From Solirubrobacter soli DSM 22325 (lineage in GTDB: Bacteria; Actinomycetota; Thermoleophilia; Solirubrobacterales; Solirubrobacteraceae), in contig NZ_AUIK01000021.1 of assembly GCF_000423665.1 (NCBI RefSeq), forward strand, positions 185,309-249,308: DNA of 64,000 bases. Direction: 5' to 3'. The notes below the pieces were generated by a model. The model searched no databases, was not told where the DNA came from, and saw only the letters and a list, made by a program, of their open reading frames with translations. Made by a program: the position numbers and the translations under genes. Of this stretch, positions 26,965 to 35,308 are shown one piece after another; position 1 is the stretch's first letter; each line of letters opens with the position of its first letter.

Positions 26965-26978
26965 CCGTAGTTCCCACG
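26965..26978. promoter_or_regulatory. CGTAGTT element D
   Basis: CCGTAGTTCCCACG in the divergent region between the ABC ATPase and the baeRF gene. The core starts 71 bp upstream of the baeRF ATG at 27037, matching element C's distance to its gene, and lies about 60 bp from the ABC start. Confidence 0.5.
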
Positions 26979-27036
26979 TCACCCGGCGTGGGGGATGCGC
27001 CGTCACCCGTGGTGCGCGCAGTCTGGTGGTGTGGCC

Positions 27037-28116
27037 ATGCATATCGACATCCCGAGCCCGGCGCAGCTCGGTGCGCTGCTGGACGAGCGCGCGGACGCGT
27101 GCGTCTCCATCTATCTGTCAACGAGCCCGCTGCCGCAGGACGCCGAGGCGGCGCGGATCGAGTACCGCAACCTCGGCGGCGAGGCGCTCCGCCAGCTCGG
27201 TGAGCGCGGTGACGGCGTGCGCGAGCAGCTGGAGGACCTCGGGGAGGACGACGGGTTCTGGTCGTACCTCGCGACCAGCCTCGCGGTCTTCGCGACCGCG
27301 GACTCGTTGCGCACGTTCCGGCTCCCGAACCGGCTCGTGAGCCTCGTCGAGGTGTCCGATCGCTTCCACGTCAAGCCGCTGTTGCGCTCGGTGACGTTCC
27401 CGCAGGCGGCGCTCGTGCTCGCGCTCGCCAGCGGGTCGGTGCGAGTGATCGAGGTCGCGGGCGACGTTCCCGCCGAGGAGCTGGCCGTGGCCGACATGCC
27501 GGTCGACCTCGCGGGCACGCTGCCCGAGCGCACGGTCGCTCGGCGGTTCCAGGGCAGTGACCCCGAGCACGTCCGCCAGCGCGCGTACGCCCGCGCCGTC
27601 GATCGGGCGCTGCGGCCGGTACTCGGCGAGCTGCCGCTGATCCTCGCCGCCGCCGAGCCGCTGAACTCGATCTACCGCTCCGTGAGCAGCGCTCCGCATC
27701 TGCTCGCCGACGGCATCCCCGGCAATCCGGAGACCGCGTCGGCGGCGGAGCTGGCGGCCGCGGCACGTCCGATCCTCGACGCGCTGTACGCGTCCGAGCT
27801 CGTGGAGGTGCGCCGGCGCTTCGAGCGCCGCGCGACCCAGGGCCGCGGCGCGCTCGATCTGACCGACGTCGCCCGCGCCGCCACCTTCGGCGCCGTCGAC
27901 ACCCTGATGACAGACATCGACGACGTCATCCCCGGCTTCGTCGACGCCGACAGCGGCGTGGTCACCCTCGACGACGCGGATGACGCGGTGAACTACGGCG
28001 TCGTCGACGAGATCGCCCGTCGCGTGCTGTCCTCCGGCGGCCGTGTGCTCGCGCTCCGTCGTGATGACATTCCGTCGGAATCGACGGTGGCGGCGATCCT
28101 GCGCTACCCGGTCTGA
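27037..28116 (+). CDS. baeRF-family (archaeo-eukaryotic release-factor-like) protein
   Basis: 359 aa from ATG 27037. The opening, LGALLDERADACVSIYLSTS, matches the family of bacterial proteins related to archaeal/eukaryotic peptide-release factor aRF1/eRF1 (baeRF). These are proposed to act at stalled or hibernating ribosomes. A central VRVIEVAGDVPAEEL strand follows, then a C-terminal L7Ae-like segment (ARAATFGAVDTLMTDIDD; RVLSSGGRVLALRRDDIP). The GGQ loop of true release factors is not visible, so classical peptidyl-tRNA hydrolysis is unlikely. Shares a CGTAGTT promoter element with the stress-protein operon, so a role in translation arrest under stress is plausible but unproven. Confidence 0.8.
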   Translation: MHIDIPSPAQLGALLDERADACVSIYLSTSPLPQDAEAARIEYRNLGGEALRQLGERGDGVREQLEDLGEDDGFWSYLATSLAVFATADSLRTFRLPNRLVSLVEVSDRFHVKPLLRSVTFPQAALVLALASGSVRVIEVAGDVPAEELAVADMPVDLAGTLPERTVARRFQGSDPEHVRQRAYARAVDRALRPVLGELPLILAAAEPLNSIYRSVSSAPHLLADGIPGNPETASAAELAAAARPILDALYASELVEVRRRFERRATQGRGALDLTDVARAATFGAVDTLMTDIDDVIPGFVDADSGVVTLDDADDAVNYGVVDEIARRVLSSGGRVLALRRDDIPSESTVAAILRYPV

Positions 28117-28122
28117 CAGGGG

Positions 28123-28422
28123 CTAGCAGATGCTCGGTGAGTGGCGGCGGTCCGGGACGGCCCGTACGCGCCGCTCGCCGACGGGGAGCTCGAGCTCGAC
28201 GACCGCGCTCGTGTGGGTCAGGTACGGAAACCATCCGCAGGAGGCGTCGTGGGGCACGTTCCAGGCCGCCTCGACCCGGACCAGCACCTCGTCCGCCGAC
28301 TCCTGGACGCCGATCGCGACGCCGCTCATGCGGTCGCTGACGCGGAAGGCCACGATCAGCTCGGTGGCATCGGGACCGGTGGACACGACCGACGCGGGCA
28401 GGGCGACGAACTCGGCGGGCAT
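28123..28422 (-). CDS. Conserved hypothetical protein
   Basis: 99 aa from ATG 28422 (MPAEFVALPASVVST). Soluble, no signal peptide or membrane helix. Beta-rich pattern with ELIVAFRVSDRMSGVAIGV and EVLVRVEAAWNVP; the last 20 residues are basic. Codon positions look coding. It is convergent with the baeRF gene (6 bp apart) and 32 bp downstream of the solute-binding-like gene. No family recognised. Confidence 0.5.
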   Translation of the reverse strand: MPAEFVALPASVVSTGPDATELIVAFRVSDRMSGVAIGVQESADEVLVRVEAAWNVPHDASCGWFPYLTHTSAVVELELPVGERRVRAVPDRRHSPSIC

Positions 28423-28454
28423 CGCATCAGCATACTCGATAAACCCGATCGTGT

Positions 28455-29453
28455 TTACACACTTAGCCGGATCCGGAAGCGATCGGGCGCCGCCGGGTCC
28501 CGGTCGACGACCTGGATCGGCGCCGCCGCCCACTGCCAGACACCTGGGGTGCGGGAGAACTCGATCCGCCCGCGGGTGCCCTCGACGGAGACGCCCGCCC
28601 AGTCGGTGCCGCCCGAACGCAGCACGCCGGCGAGGACGGCGATGGCGTCATAGCCCTCCAACGCGACGAACGAGGGCGGTTCGCCGAGCAGCTCACGAAG
28701 CGCCGCGTCGATGCGGGCGCCCGCCACGCCGAGACGGTCCGGGAGGTAGCGCAGGAACGGGATCGCGGCGCCCAGCGGCGTCGCCCACTCGGCGAACTCC
28801 GGCTGCCCCGCCGGAGCGCCGATCAACACGTCGGCGAGGCGCGGATCGGCCCGAACCGACTCGACGATCGATACCGCCGGCTCCGGATGGCCGACCAGGA
28901 GCAGCAGTGCCGTGGCGCGGCTCGCCGCCAGCTCGTCGCACACGGTCGCCCCCGCCAGCACCTGCAGGTCGGGGAACCGCTCGCGCAGGATGCGGATGCC
29001 GGACGCCCAGTAGACGCCCGGCGCGGCCACCACGGCGATCCGGCGATGCCCCGCCTGGGAGAGGAAGTCCGCGAAGACGCGCCAGCCGCGGGACTGTGGC
29101 GGCGCCAGCCGCGCGACCCAGTCCGTCGGTTCCCCGGTGAGCGCGTCGAGCACGGCCGACGAGCAGAGGAACGGCAGCCCGAGAGCGTGGGCCCGGGCGG
29201 CAGCGGAGCGCGCGACGACGCTGTGGTACTCCCCCGCCACGGCGGCCACGCCCAGCCGCGCCAGCTCGTCGACCGCAGCCGCGGCCCGCTCCGGATCGGC
29301 CGCGGTGTCCCGGACCACCAGCTCGAGCGGCCGTCCGCCCGCGGCGTTGACTTCGCGGACGCCGAGCTCGAGCCCGGCCAGCAGGTGCCGTCCTGCCTGG
29401 ACCCAGCCGGGCTCGGTCAGCGGGACGAGGGCGCCGATCGCGATGGAGTCCAT
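28455..29453 (-). CDS. Periplasmic-binding-protein-like (branched-chain amino acid type) protein without signal peptide
   Basis: 332 aa, type I periplasmic-binding fold (Peripla_BP_6). It starts directly with strand 1, DSIAIGALVPLTEPGWVQAG, followed by AGLELGVREVNAAGG, the family helix, and ends in RFRIRLSV. No signal peptide or lipobox precedes the fold, and no permease or ATPase genes adjoin. It is therefore probably a cytoplasmic ligand sensor or an orphan rather than a transporter component. AGEYHSVV near residue 75 is the usual ligand-loop position. The ligand is unknown. Alternatively a start further upstream could add a signal, but the in-frame upstream codons do not encode one. Confidence 0.82.
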   Translation of the reverse strand: MDSIAIGALVPLTEPGWVQAGRHLLAGLELGVREVNAAGGRPLELVVRDTAADPERAAAAVDELARLGVAAVAGEYHSVVARSAAARAHALGLPFLCSSAVLDALTGEPTDWVARLAPPQSRGWRVFADFLSQAGHRRIAVVAAPGVYWASGIRILRERFPDLQVLAGATVCDELAASRATALLLLVGHPEPAVSIVESVRADPRLADVLIGAPAGQPEFAEWATPLGAAIPFLRYLPDRLGVAGARIDAALRELLGEPPSFVALEGYDAIAVLAGVLRSGGTDWAGVSVEGTRGRIEFSRTPGVWQWAAAPIQVVDRDPAAPDRFRIRLSV

Positions 29454-29580
29454 GCCGCGGATCGTCGCTCGGGCCGCGTCGATCGACCAGCGGCCTGACC
29501 GCCGACCTGCGCCAAGATCCGGTCATCTCGCGCCGGTGAGCCCGCCGAATCGTCCGATCCAAGTGGGCGACGATCGGGTA

Positions 29581-31488
29581 GTGCTCAGCCATGTGAACCG
29601 GCGACTTCGCGTGCTGACCCTGTTGATCGCGCTCGCGCTGCCGGCGTCCGCGGGTGCCGCGCCGCTCGCAGAGCTGCCGTTCCAGCGCGTCGCGGACGGC
29701 GCCACGTGCATGGCGCCGACGGGCGCCCCGGGTGAGATGTCACGCTGGGCCGAGCGCGGCGCGGAGGTGCTCGGCGCGACCCCGGACGGGCTCGGACGGC
29801 CGGCGCTCGTCCCGCTCGGCAAGCTCACGGGCTGCCCGCGGGCGGCGGCGCAGCCGAGCGGCGCCGCGATCGTGGCAGGAGCGACGGCGGGCGCCCTGCG
29901 CGTCGCGCTGCGCGAACCGGGTGCCGCCACCTTCGGCGCGCCGCTGACGCTCGCCGCGGCCAAGAACGTCTACGAGCTCAGCGTCGCCGTCTCCCCAAAC
30001 GGGGACGCCGTCGTGCTCTGGGCCGAGTACGACGCTCAGCGGGTCCGGATTCGTGTGGCGCGGCGCGACGCCGGCGGCGCGTTCGGCGCACCCGTCGAGC
30101 TCGTGCCCTGGCGGCGGGCCACCGGCGCGGCCGGGGTGCTGGCGGGGATGTCGGCGGACGGCGAGACGGTCGTGCTGGTCCGCACGCCCACGGGCACCGC
30201 GCAGCGGTCGGGGAGCACGGACGCGGTGCGCAGCGGCGCCCGCGGAGCGCCGCTCGGCCCGCCGGCCCTCCTCGCGCCGGATCTCTACGGTCTTGCGCTC
30301 GGCGTCGCCCCGGATGGACGCGTGGTCGTGGCGGCGGCGTCCGGCGGCTCCGTGTACGCGCTCGAGCGCCCGCGCGGCGGCACCTTGAGCGCGCCGCAGC
30401 GGCTCACGGACCCGCTGGAAACGGTCAACCCGGACCAGATGGCGCTCGCGTTCGGCGCCGACGGGCGCACCGTCATCGCGTGGCATGACGACGACCAAGG
30501 AACGACGGGCGCGGCGATCCGCGAGGCCGGCGCCACAGGCTTCAGCCCGCGTGTCGAGATCGTTCCCGTGCCGAAGCAGCTGACCGGTGGGAGCTTCGGC
30601 TCCGGCCCGCCCGTCGTCCGCCCACTGGCGCCGCTGCAGAGCGCGGTCGCGCCGGACGGCCGCGTCACGGTGGCATGGACGGACGGCGACGCCCGCATCG
30701 CGACGCTGTCCGGGAACGCGGTGGTCGAACGCCTCCGGCTCGGCAGCCGGCTGCGCGACCCCGAAGGCCTCTCGCTGCTCGCCCTGCCCGACGGCCGGAG
30801 AGCGCTCGCGTGGACCAACCGGGACCGCTTCGACGAGCACGCGCCCGCTCGCGTGCACCTCGCCCTGGAGGGCGCCCCGGCCGCACCCGAGCTCAACGCG
30901 CCGCAGGTGACGGTCCGACGGCCGCGGCAGAGTGCCCTACGCCCGGCCCAGACGCTCACGCTTCCGATCCATTGCAGCGCCGCGTGCGATCTCAACGTCT
31001 CCCTCGCGGGCTATCACGGGCAGGCGATCCAGGGCTCGCGAACCCGCGCCGGAACCGTCGACGTCGAACTCCCACCGCCGGACCGCGCCATCGCCCCGGT
31101 CCGCCCCGGCCCGGTGCGGGTCGCGATCCGCTCGAGCGCCCCGGGCGCGCGGACGGTCACCCGCACGATCGCCACCCCGCGCCTGCGGCGGCTGCCCGCG
31201 CTCCCGTTCCCGCGCATCGAGGCGGTCCACGCGCGTCGCCTCGCCGGCGGCCGGGTCGAGGTCCGCTGGCGCATGAGCTCCGACGCCCGCGACACGCTCG
31301 TCGCCGTGACCGGCACGCGCAACCGCGCCGAGAGCCGGGACGACGACCCCAAAGTCGATGCCCTGTGGGGCGAGCGCCGCCGCAACTACCGCCTGGTGCT
31401 CGAGGATGCCGCCGACAAGCGCTGGGTCCACGTCGAGGTCCTGGCGCTCATCGGCGAGCGCAGGCGCACGGTCACGGTCCGCGTGTAG
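29581..31488 (+). CDS. Secreted protein with repeated PDGR-type blades, propeller-like
   Basis: About 635 aa. GTG 29581 or GTG 29593 both give a Sec signal (VLTLLIALALPASAGAAP). Between residues about 95 and 430 a motif of the form xPDGRxVxAWxxxD recurs at least six times (SPNGDAVVLWAEYD, SADGETVVLVR, APDGRVVVAAAS, GADGRTVIAWHDDD, APDGRVTVAWTDGD, LPDGRRALAWTNRD), spaced 50-70 residues. This suggests a beta-propeller. Residues about 455-635 lack the repeat; they contain CSAACDL and a basic C-terminus (ERRRTVTVRV). No enzymatic residues recognised. Probably extracellular or wall-associated; function unknown. Confidence 0.75.
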   Translation: MLSHVNRRLRVLTLLIALALPASAGAAPLAELPFQRVADGATCMAPTGAPGEMSRWAERGAEVLGATPDGLGRPALVPLGKLTGCPRAAAQPSGAAIVAGATAGALRVALREPGAATFGAPLTLAAAKNVYELSVAVSPNGDAVVLWAEYDAQRVRIRVARRDAGGAFGAPVELVPWRRATGAAGVLAGMSADGETVVLVRTPTGTAQRSGSTDAVRSGARGAPLGPPALLAPDLYGLALGVAPDGRVVVAAASGGSVYALERPRGGTLSAPQRLTDPLETVNPDQMALAFGADGRTVIAWHDDDQGTTGAAIREAGATGFSPRVEIVPVPKQLTGGSFGSGPPVVRPLAPLQSAVAPDGRVTVAWTDGDARIATLSGNAVVERLRLGSRLRDPEGLSLLALPDGRRALAWTNRDRFDEHAPARVHLALEGAPAAPELNAPQVTVRRPRQSALRPAQTLTLPIHCSAACDLNVSLAGYHGQAIQGSRTRAGTVDVELPPPDRAIAPVRPGPVRVAIRSSAPGARTVTRTIATPRLRRLPALPFPRIEAVHARRLAGGRVEVRWRMSSDARDTLVAVTGTRNRAESRDDDPKVDALWGERRRNYRLVLEDAADKRWVHVEVLALIGERRRTVTVRV

Positions 31489-31498
31489 CCTCGGCCGG

Positions 31499-32239
31499 GT
31501 GTTCGACCACGTCCTCATCGCCGTCTCGGACCTCAAAGCCTCCGAGCGCTTCTACCGCACCGTCCTGAGCGCCCTCGGCGTCGAGCCCATCCACGCGGGC
31601 GACCAGATCGTCGAATGGGGCGACTGGGACACGCTTCTCACCGACGGCGAGCACCCGGTCACCCGCGGGCTCCACGTCGGCTTCCGCGCCCGCGACCGCG
31701 CCCAGGTCGACGCGTTCTGGCAAGCGGGTATCGACGCGGGCTACCAGGACGACGGCGCGCCCGGGCCGCGCACGCAGTACAGCGACACGTACTACGGCGG
31801 CTTCCTGCTCGACCCCGACGGCAACAGCGTCGAGGCGGTCCATCGCGACCACGCATACGCGACGCCCGTCGGCCGCATCGACCACCTGTGGATCCGTGTC
31901 CGCGACCCGCAGGCCTCGAAGCGCTTCTACACCACGATCGCCCCGCACGCCGGCCTGCGCGTGACGCACGACGACGCCGGCCGCGTGACACTGGCCGGCG
32001 ACGACTACAGCTTCTCGCTCGTCCGCGACGGGCGACCGCTCACCGAGCACGTGCACCTCGCCTTCTCCACCCACGAGGACGAGACCGTGCGCGCGTTCCA
32101 CGGAGCCGCGCTCGCCGCCGGCTACACCGACCACGGCGCACCGGGCGAACGCGCGCACTACCACCCCGGCTACTACGGCGCCTTCGTGCTCGACCCCGAC
32201 GGGCACAACATCGAGGTCGTCAACCACAACAAGGGTTGA
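31499..32239 (+). CDS. Tandem VOC-domain protein
   Basis: 246 aa from GTG 31499, 10 bp after the previous stop. Two complete glyoxalase/VOC units: residues 1-120 (VFDHVLIAVSDLKASERFY, then LLDPDGNSVEAVHRDH) and 124-246 (IDHLWIRVRDPQASKRFY, then VLDPDGHNIEVVNHN). Each keeps the N-terminal His and the C-terminal Glu of the metal site, unlike the single-domain protein at 13448. It is followed at once by a strong bidirectional hairpin. The substrate is unknown; possible roles are lactoylglutathione-type isomerisation, dioxygenase or resistance protein. Confidence 0.88.
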   Translation: MFDHVLIAVSDLKASERFYRTVLSALGVEPIHAGDQIVEWGDWDTLLTDGEHPVTRGLHVGFRARDRAQVDAFWQAGIDAGYQDDGAPGPRTQYSDTYYGGFLLDPDGNSVEAVHRDHAYATPVGRIDHLWIRVRDPQASKRFYTTIAPHAGLRVTHDDAGRVTLAGDDYSFSLVRDGRPLTEHVHLAFSTHEDETVRAFHGAALAAGYTDHGAPGERAHYHPGYYGAFVLDPDGHNIEVVNHNKG

Positions 32240-32265
32240 ATCGGGGCGCCCGAAGGCGCCCCGAT
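32240..32265. terminator. Bidirectional hairpin terminator
   Basis: Perfect 11-bp stem ATCGGGGCGCC / GGCGCCCCGAT with loop CGAA (read as UUCG on the minus strand). It sits exactly between the convergent stops at 32239 and 32269. No T-tract. Confidence 0.85.
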
Positions 32266-32268
32266 CAC

Positions 32269-33312
32269 TCAACCGTGCGCGCGGATCGTCCCGAAGAGGC
32301 CGTTGGACTCGTCGTCCGGCCCCGCGGTGAAGAACAGCGAGTCGGTCGGGCCGTTGTTGGCGGCGCCCATGCCGAACTCGAGCGCCCACAGGCCGTCGAT
32401 CGCCAGCGGGCGGCCGTCCGCCATGCGCAACTGCCCAGCGGGCAGGAACAGGCGGTGGAACTGGTGGTACGCGGTGATGCGGCCGTCGCCGAAGTTGCCC
32501 ACGAGCAGGTCGCCGGAGAAGCGGCCGAAGTTCGAAGGCGCCCAGGCCAGCCCCCACGGAGCGTTCAGCCGTCCGTGCTGCGCCACGCGCGCGACGAGGT
32601 GCCCGGACGTGTCGAAGGCGTCGACGATGCCGAGGCCCTGGCCGTGTGCCTCGTCGTCGCTGCCCGCCTCTTGCTTGGCGTAGGTCACGTAGATCCGGTC
32701 GCCGATCGCCTGGATCCCGAAGGGCGCGAAGTGTCGCGGCAGGAACCGATCCACGAACCCCGGGTGTCGCACCTGCTGCCACGCCGAGTCGAACACGTCG
32801 ACCGCGCCGTTGTGGAAGTCGGTCGCGTAGATCCTCGGTCCCGACGGCGTGGACGCGATCGCGAGTCCCTTGTAGACCGCGCCCTGCGGCGACCGGTCGA
32901 CCTCGACGGTCGCGGCGGTCCCGCCGTTCCAGCCGAGGATCGTCCCGCCCTCGGTGTCGAACAGGAACGTCGACGCCTTGCCGGCGACGGGGAAGGCTCC
33001 GGCCGTGCCGTTGAACACGGTGCCCGTCGGCGCGCCGGGGACGCTGACCACGAGCGGCAGCGGCGTTCCCACCGCGTTGTACAGCGTCGAGACGTCGGCG
33101 CCGTTGTCGGACACCCACCACGGGCTCGTGGGACCGGCGGAGAGGCCCCAGGCGTTGACGAGGTGCGCGTCGGTGTTGTCGGCGACCCCCGGTTGGTTGG
33201 ACACGAGGTTGTGCTGGTCATAGCCGCCCTTCGACGGCGACGCCGCAGCAGGTGCGGCGGCCACCAGGAATAGGGTTGCCGTGGTGAGCAACAAACGGGC
33301 ACGTAGGTGCAT
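32269..33312 (-). CDS. TIGR03118-family secreted protein
   Basis: 347 aa. Sec signal RLLLTTATLFLVAAAPAAAS, then the hallmark start HNLVSNQPGVADNTDAHLVN and NAWGLSAGPTSPWWVSDNG of the TIGR03118 family. These are propeller-like extracellular proteins of unknown function common in actinobacteria and proteobacteria. Further blade-like elements are IYATDFHNGAVDVFD and APWGLAWAPSNFGRFSGDLLVGNFGDG. Full length, monocistronic, between two hairpin terminators. No catalytic residues known for the family. Confidence 0.92.
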   Translation of the reverse strand: MHLRARLLLTTATLFLVAAAPAAASPSKGGYDQHNLVSNQPGVADNTDAHLVNAWGLSAGPTSPWWVSDNGADVSTLYNAVGTPLPLVVSVPGAPTGTVFNGTAGAFPVAGKASTFLFDTEGGTILGWNGGTAATVEVDRSPQGAVYKGLAIASTPSGPRIYATDFHNGAVDVFDSAWQQVRHPGFVDRFLPRHFAPFGIQAIGDRIYVTYAKQEAGSDDEAHGQGLGIVDAFDTSGHLVARVAQHGRLNAPWGLAWAPSNFGRFSGDLLVGNFGDGRITAYHQFHRLFLPAGQLRMADGRPLAIDGLWALEFGMGAANNGPTDSLFFTAGPDDESNGLFGTIRAHG

Positions 33313-33367
33313 CGGCTCCTCCTTCGGCCGATCGGAACCGGTCTACAGCCGGTGTTGGACCGGCATA

Positions 33368-33391
33368 CGAACCGCACCGCCGTGCGGTTCG
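33368..33391 (-). terminator. Hairpin terminator after GT39 gene
   Basis: 10-bp stem (CGAACCGCAC / GTGCGGTTCG) with loop CGCC, 5 bp after the GT39 stop on the minus strand and 55 bp before the TIGR03118 gene start. No T-tract. Confidence 0.7.
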
Positions 33392-33396
33392 GCCGT

Positions 33397-34650
33397 TCAT
33401 GAGTGGCGTCTCATCCGCACGGACGTCACGGCGATCGCCGCCAGCAGGATGACGAAGGGGTCCAAAGGCGCGCGGTAGCGCGGCGTCTCGGCGGCGAGGA
33501 AGACGACGCTGAGGTACATCGCCAGTGGCAGGACCCAGACGAACCACGGCACCTGCCGAGCCGCGCGGCGGGTCGCGCCGAACAGCGCGAGCGCCGCGAA
33601 GACCCAGAAGCAGACGACGCCCGCGACCGCCCATCCGGGGCCGACGCTGATCGTCGAGGCGGTGTGGCGCGACCACCGCAGCGATGCGAGATCGAGCAGC
33701 CGGCGGGTGTTCCAGTACGCGACGGTGACGAGGTAGCCGGGGTGGCGGCGGATGAACTCGCGCCCGGCGTGGCTGAGCCGGCGCTCCATCACGATCTCCG
33801 GCGTCGTCGGGAAGTTCGCCACCAGCGGCTTGTACTCGTCCACCCGCCGCAGTGAGCGCCACGACCCCGGATTGACATGGTCGTCGCGCGCCTCGCTGTT
33901 GTAGGTGCCGGCCAGCGCCCAGCCGAGCTGCGTGGTGACGGGGACGAAGGCGTGCAGCTCGACCGCGTTGCGGATCGTCCACGGCGCGACGGTCGCCAGC
34001 GCCACGGCCACCAACAGGACGGCGGGACCGACCGCCCGCGGCGTCCTCCACACGGCGATGACCAGTGGCACCAGCAGGATCAGCCCGTTCGCGCGCGTCA
34101 GCACCGCGAGGCCGGCGAGCAGCCCCGCGAGGGCCGCGAACGCGTAGCGATGCTCCGAGCGGCGCTGGTGGATCGCGGTGACCAGCGCGGCGAGCATCAG
34201 CACGACGAACAGCTGCTCGGACATGATCGCCGCCGCCACGAGGATCGACGGCACGTAGAGCGCGGCGAGCGCCATCGCCACCAGCCCCGCCGTGCGCGTC
34301 AGCAGCTGGGTGGCGAGCACCCCGATCAGTGCCACCCCGATCACCCCGAGCACCACGCCGAGTGCGCGCGCCACGCGGATCCGCTCGGCATCGGCCGCCT
34401 GCTCGACGCCGAAGACGCGGTAGACGCCACCCAGCAGGTACGGGTACCCGGGCGGGCGGAATGCGGTCGGCTTGCCGGTCAGCCGCTTCGAGAACCCGTC
34501 GCCGCTCGCGATCGAGCTCGCGTGCATGTCGTAGTCGCGCGCGTCGTCGACGATCGTGTAGCCCGGCGTGGCCGCCACGTAGGCCACCCGACAGCCGAGC
34601 GCCGCCAGCAGGACGGCGACGACAGCCACGCCGTACCAGGAGCCGCGCAC
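33397..34650 (-). CDS. Glycosyltransferase family 39-like membrane protein
   Basis: 417 aa integral membrane protein with about ten helices. After helix 1 the extracytoplasmic loop carries DDARDYDMHAS, the acidic motif of PMT/ArnT-type polyprenyl-phosphate-sugar transferases, and RPPGYPYLLGGVYRVFG is a conserved loop. The C-terminal loop ETPRYRAPLDPFVILLAAI is typical of this group. It likely transfers a sugar from a polyprenyl-phosphate donor to a cell-wall or protein acceptor outside the membrane. Last gene of a three-gene minus-strand operon with a Tat-exported isomerase-like protein and a small membrane-anchored protein. Confidence 0.86.
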   Translation of the reverse strand: MRGSWYGVAVVAVLLAALGCRVAYVAATPGYTIVDDARDYDMHASSIASGDGFSKRLTGKPTAFRPPGYPYLLGGVYRVFGVEQAADAERIRVARALGVVLGVIGVALIGVLATQLLTRTAGLVAMALAALYVPSILVAAAIMSEQLFVVLMLAALVTAIHQRRSEHRYAFAALAGLLAGLAVLTRANGLILLVPLVIAVWRTPRAVGPAVLLVAVALATVAPWTIRNAVELHAFVPVTTQLGWALAGTYNSEARDDHVNPGSWRSLRRVDEYKPLVANFPTTPEIVMERRLSHAGREFIRRHPGYLVTVAYWNTRRLLDLASLRWSRHTASTISVGPGWAVAGVVCFWVFAALALFGATRRAARQVPWFVWVLPLAMYLSVVFLAAETPRYRAPLDPFVILLAAIAVTSVRMRRHS

Positions 34651-34660
34651 GCCGACAAGG

Positions 34661-35308
34661 CTAGGTGCTGGTGGGCTCGCGCAGCGTGCGCCGGTACAGG
34701 ACGATGAGAAGAGCGACGAGCAGCGCGCTCGCCGCGACGACCGCCGCGATCAGCACCGGACCGCCGTTGTCGTGGGCGCTCTGGTCGGCGAGGATGCCGT
34801 TGAGGTCGTTCTTGGCCGGTGGGATGTCCTCCGGCAGCGGGTGCCCGGCGGCGGACGAGAGGCGCCGGACGGCGGCCATCGCCGCGCGGGCCAGCGCGTT
34901 GCCGTTCGCTTCCTGCGGCAAGGCGAGGTCCGTGACCTGCGGCTGCCGTCCGCCGATGCCGTAGCGCTCCGGGGTCACGATCAGCACCGGCGCGCGCAGC
35001 GGACGCGTCTCGCTCAGCTGCTTGACGATCGTCTGGACGTAGGTCTGCGGGTCCTCGAACGGCTCGGGCTCGCCGCCCGTGTCGTTCTCGTTGGCGAAGA
35101 GCGCGACCTTGATCGGATAGCCGCGGGCCGCGGCCGCGTCGAGCACGCCGCGCAGCTGGAGCTCGACCGGTATGTCGGGCGGCGCCGCGTACGACGTCAG
35201 CAGCGCGTCCGTCTCGAGGTAGTGCGCCGTCGGGTCGCCGTGGGCGACGGCGCTCGCCGGCGCCGCGAGCAAGCCCGCGAGCGCCACGGCGAGCAGCCGT
35301 CGGAGCAT
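34661..35308 (-). CDS. Exported protein with C-terminal membrane anchor
   Basis: 215 aa. N-terminal signal LLAVALAGLLAAPASAVA, extracytoplasmic region 25-180, single C-terminal helix GPVLIAAVVAASALLVALLIVLY followed by basic RRTLREPTST. The middle region (IKVALFANENDTGGEPEPF; APVLIVTPERYGIGG) has alternating strands and helices, reminiscent of TPM-type domains, but I do not assign it. It begins immediately after the stop of the Tat-exported isomerase-like gene (no spacer) and ends 10 bp before GT39, so it is translationally coupled within the operon. Function unknown. Confidence 0.72.
   Translation of the reverse strand: MLRRLLAVALAGLLAAPASAVAHGDPTAHYLETDALLTSYAAPPDIPVELQLRGVLDAAAARGYPIKVALFANENDTGGEPEPFEDPQTYVQTIVKQLSETRPLRAPVLIVTPERYGIGGRQPQVTDLALPQEANGNALARAAMAAVRRLSSAAGHPLPEDIPPAKNDLNGILADQSAHDNGGPVLIAAVVAASALLVALLIVLYRRTLREPTST

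Noticed and set aside
28123..28533. Longer 136-codon version of the small hypothetical protein
   Set aside because: The extra 37 N-terminal residues are Gly/Pro/Arg-rich and overlap the end of the binding-protein gene; ATG 28422 gives a cleaner start.
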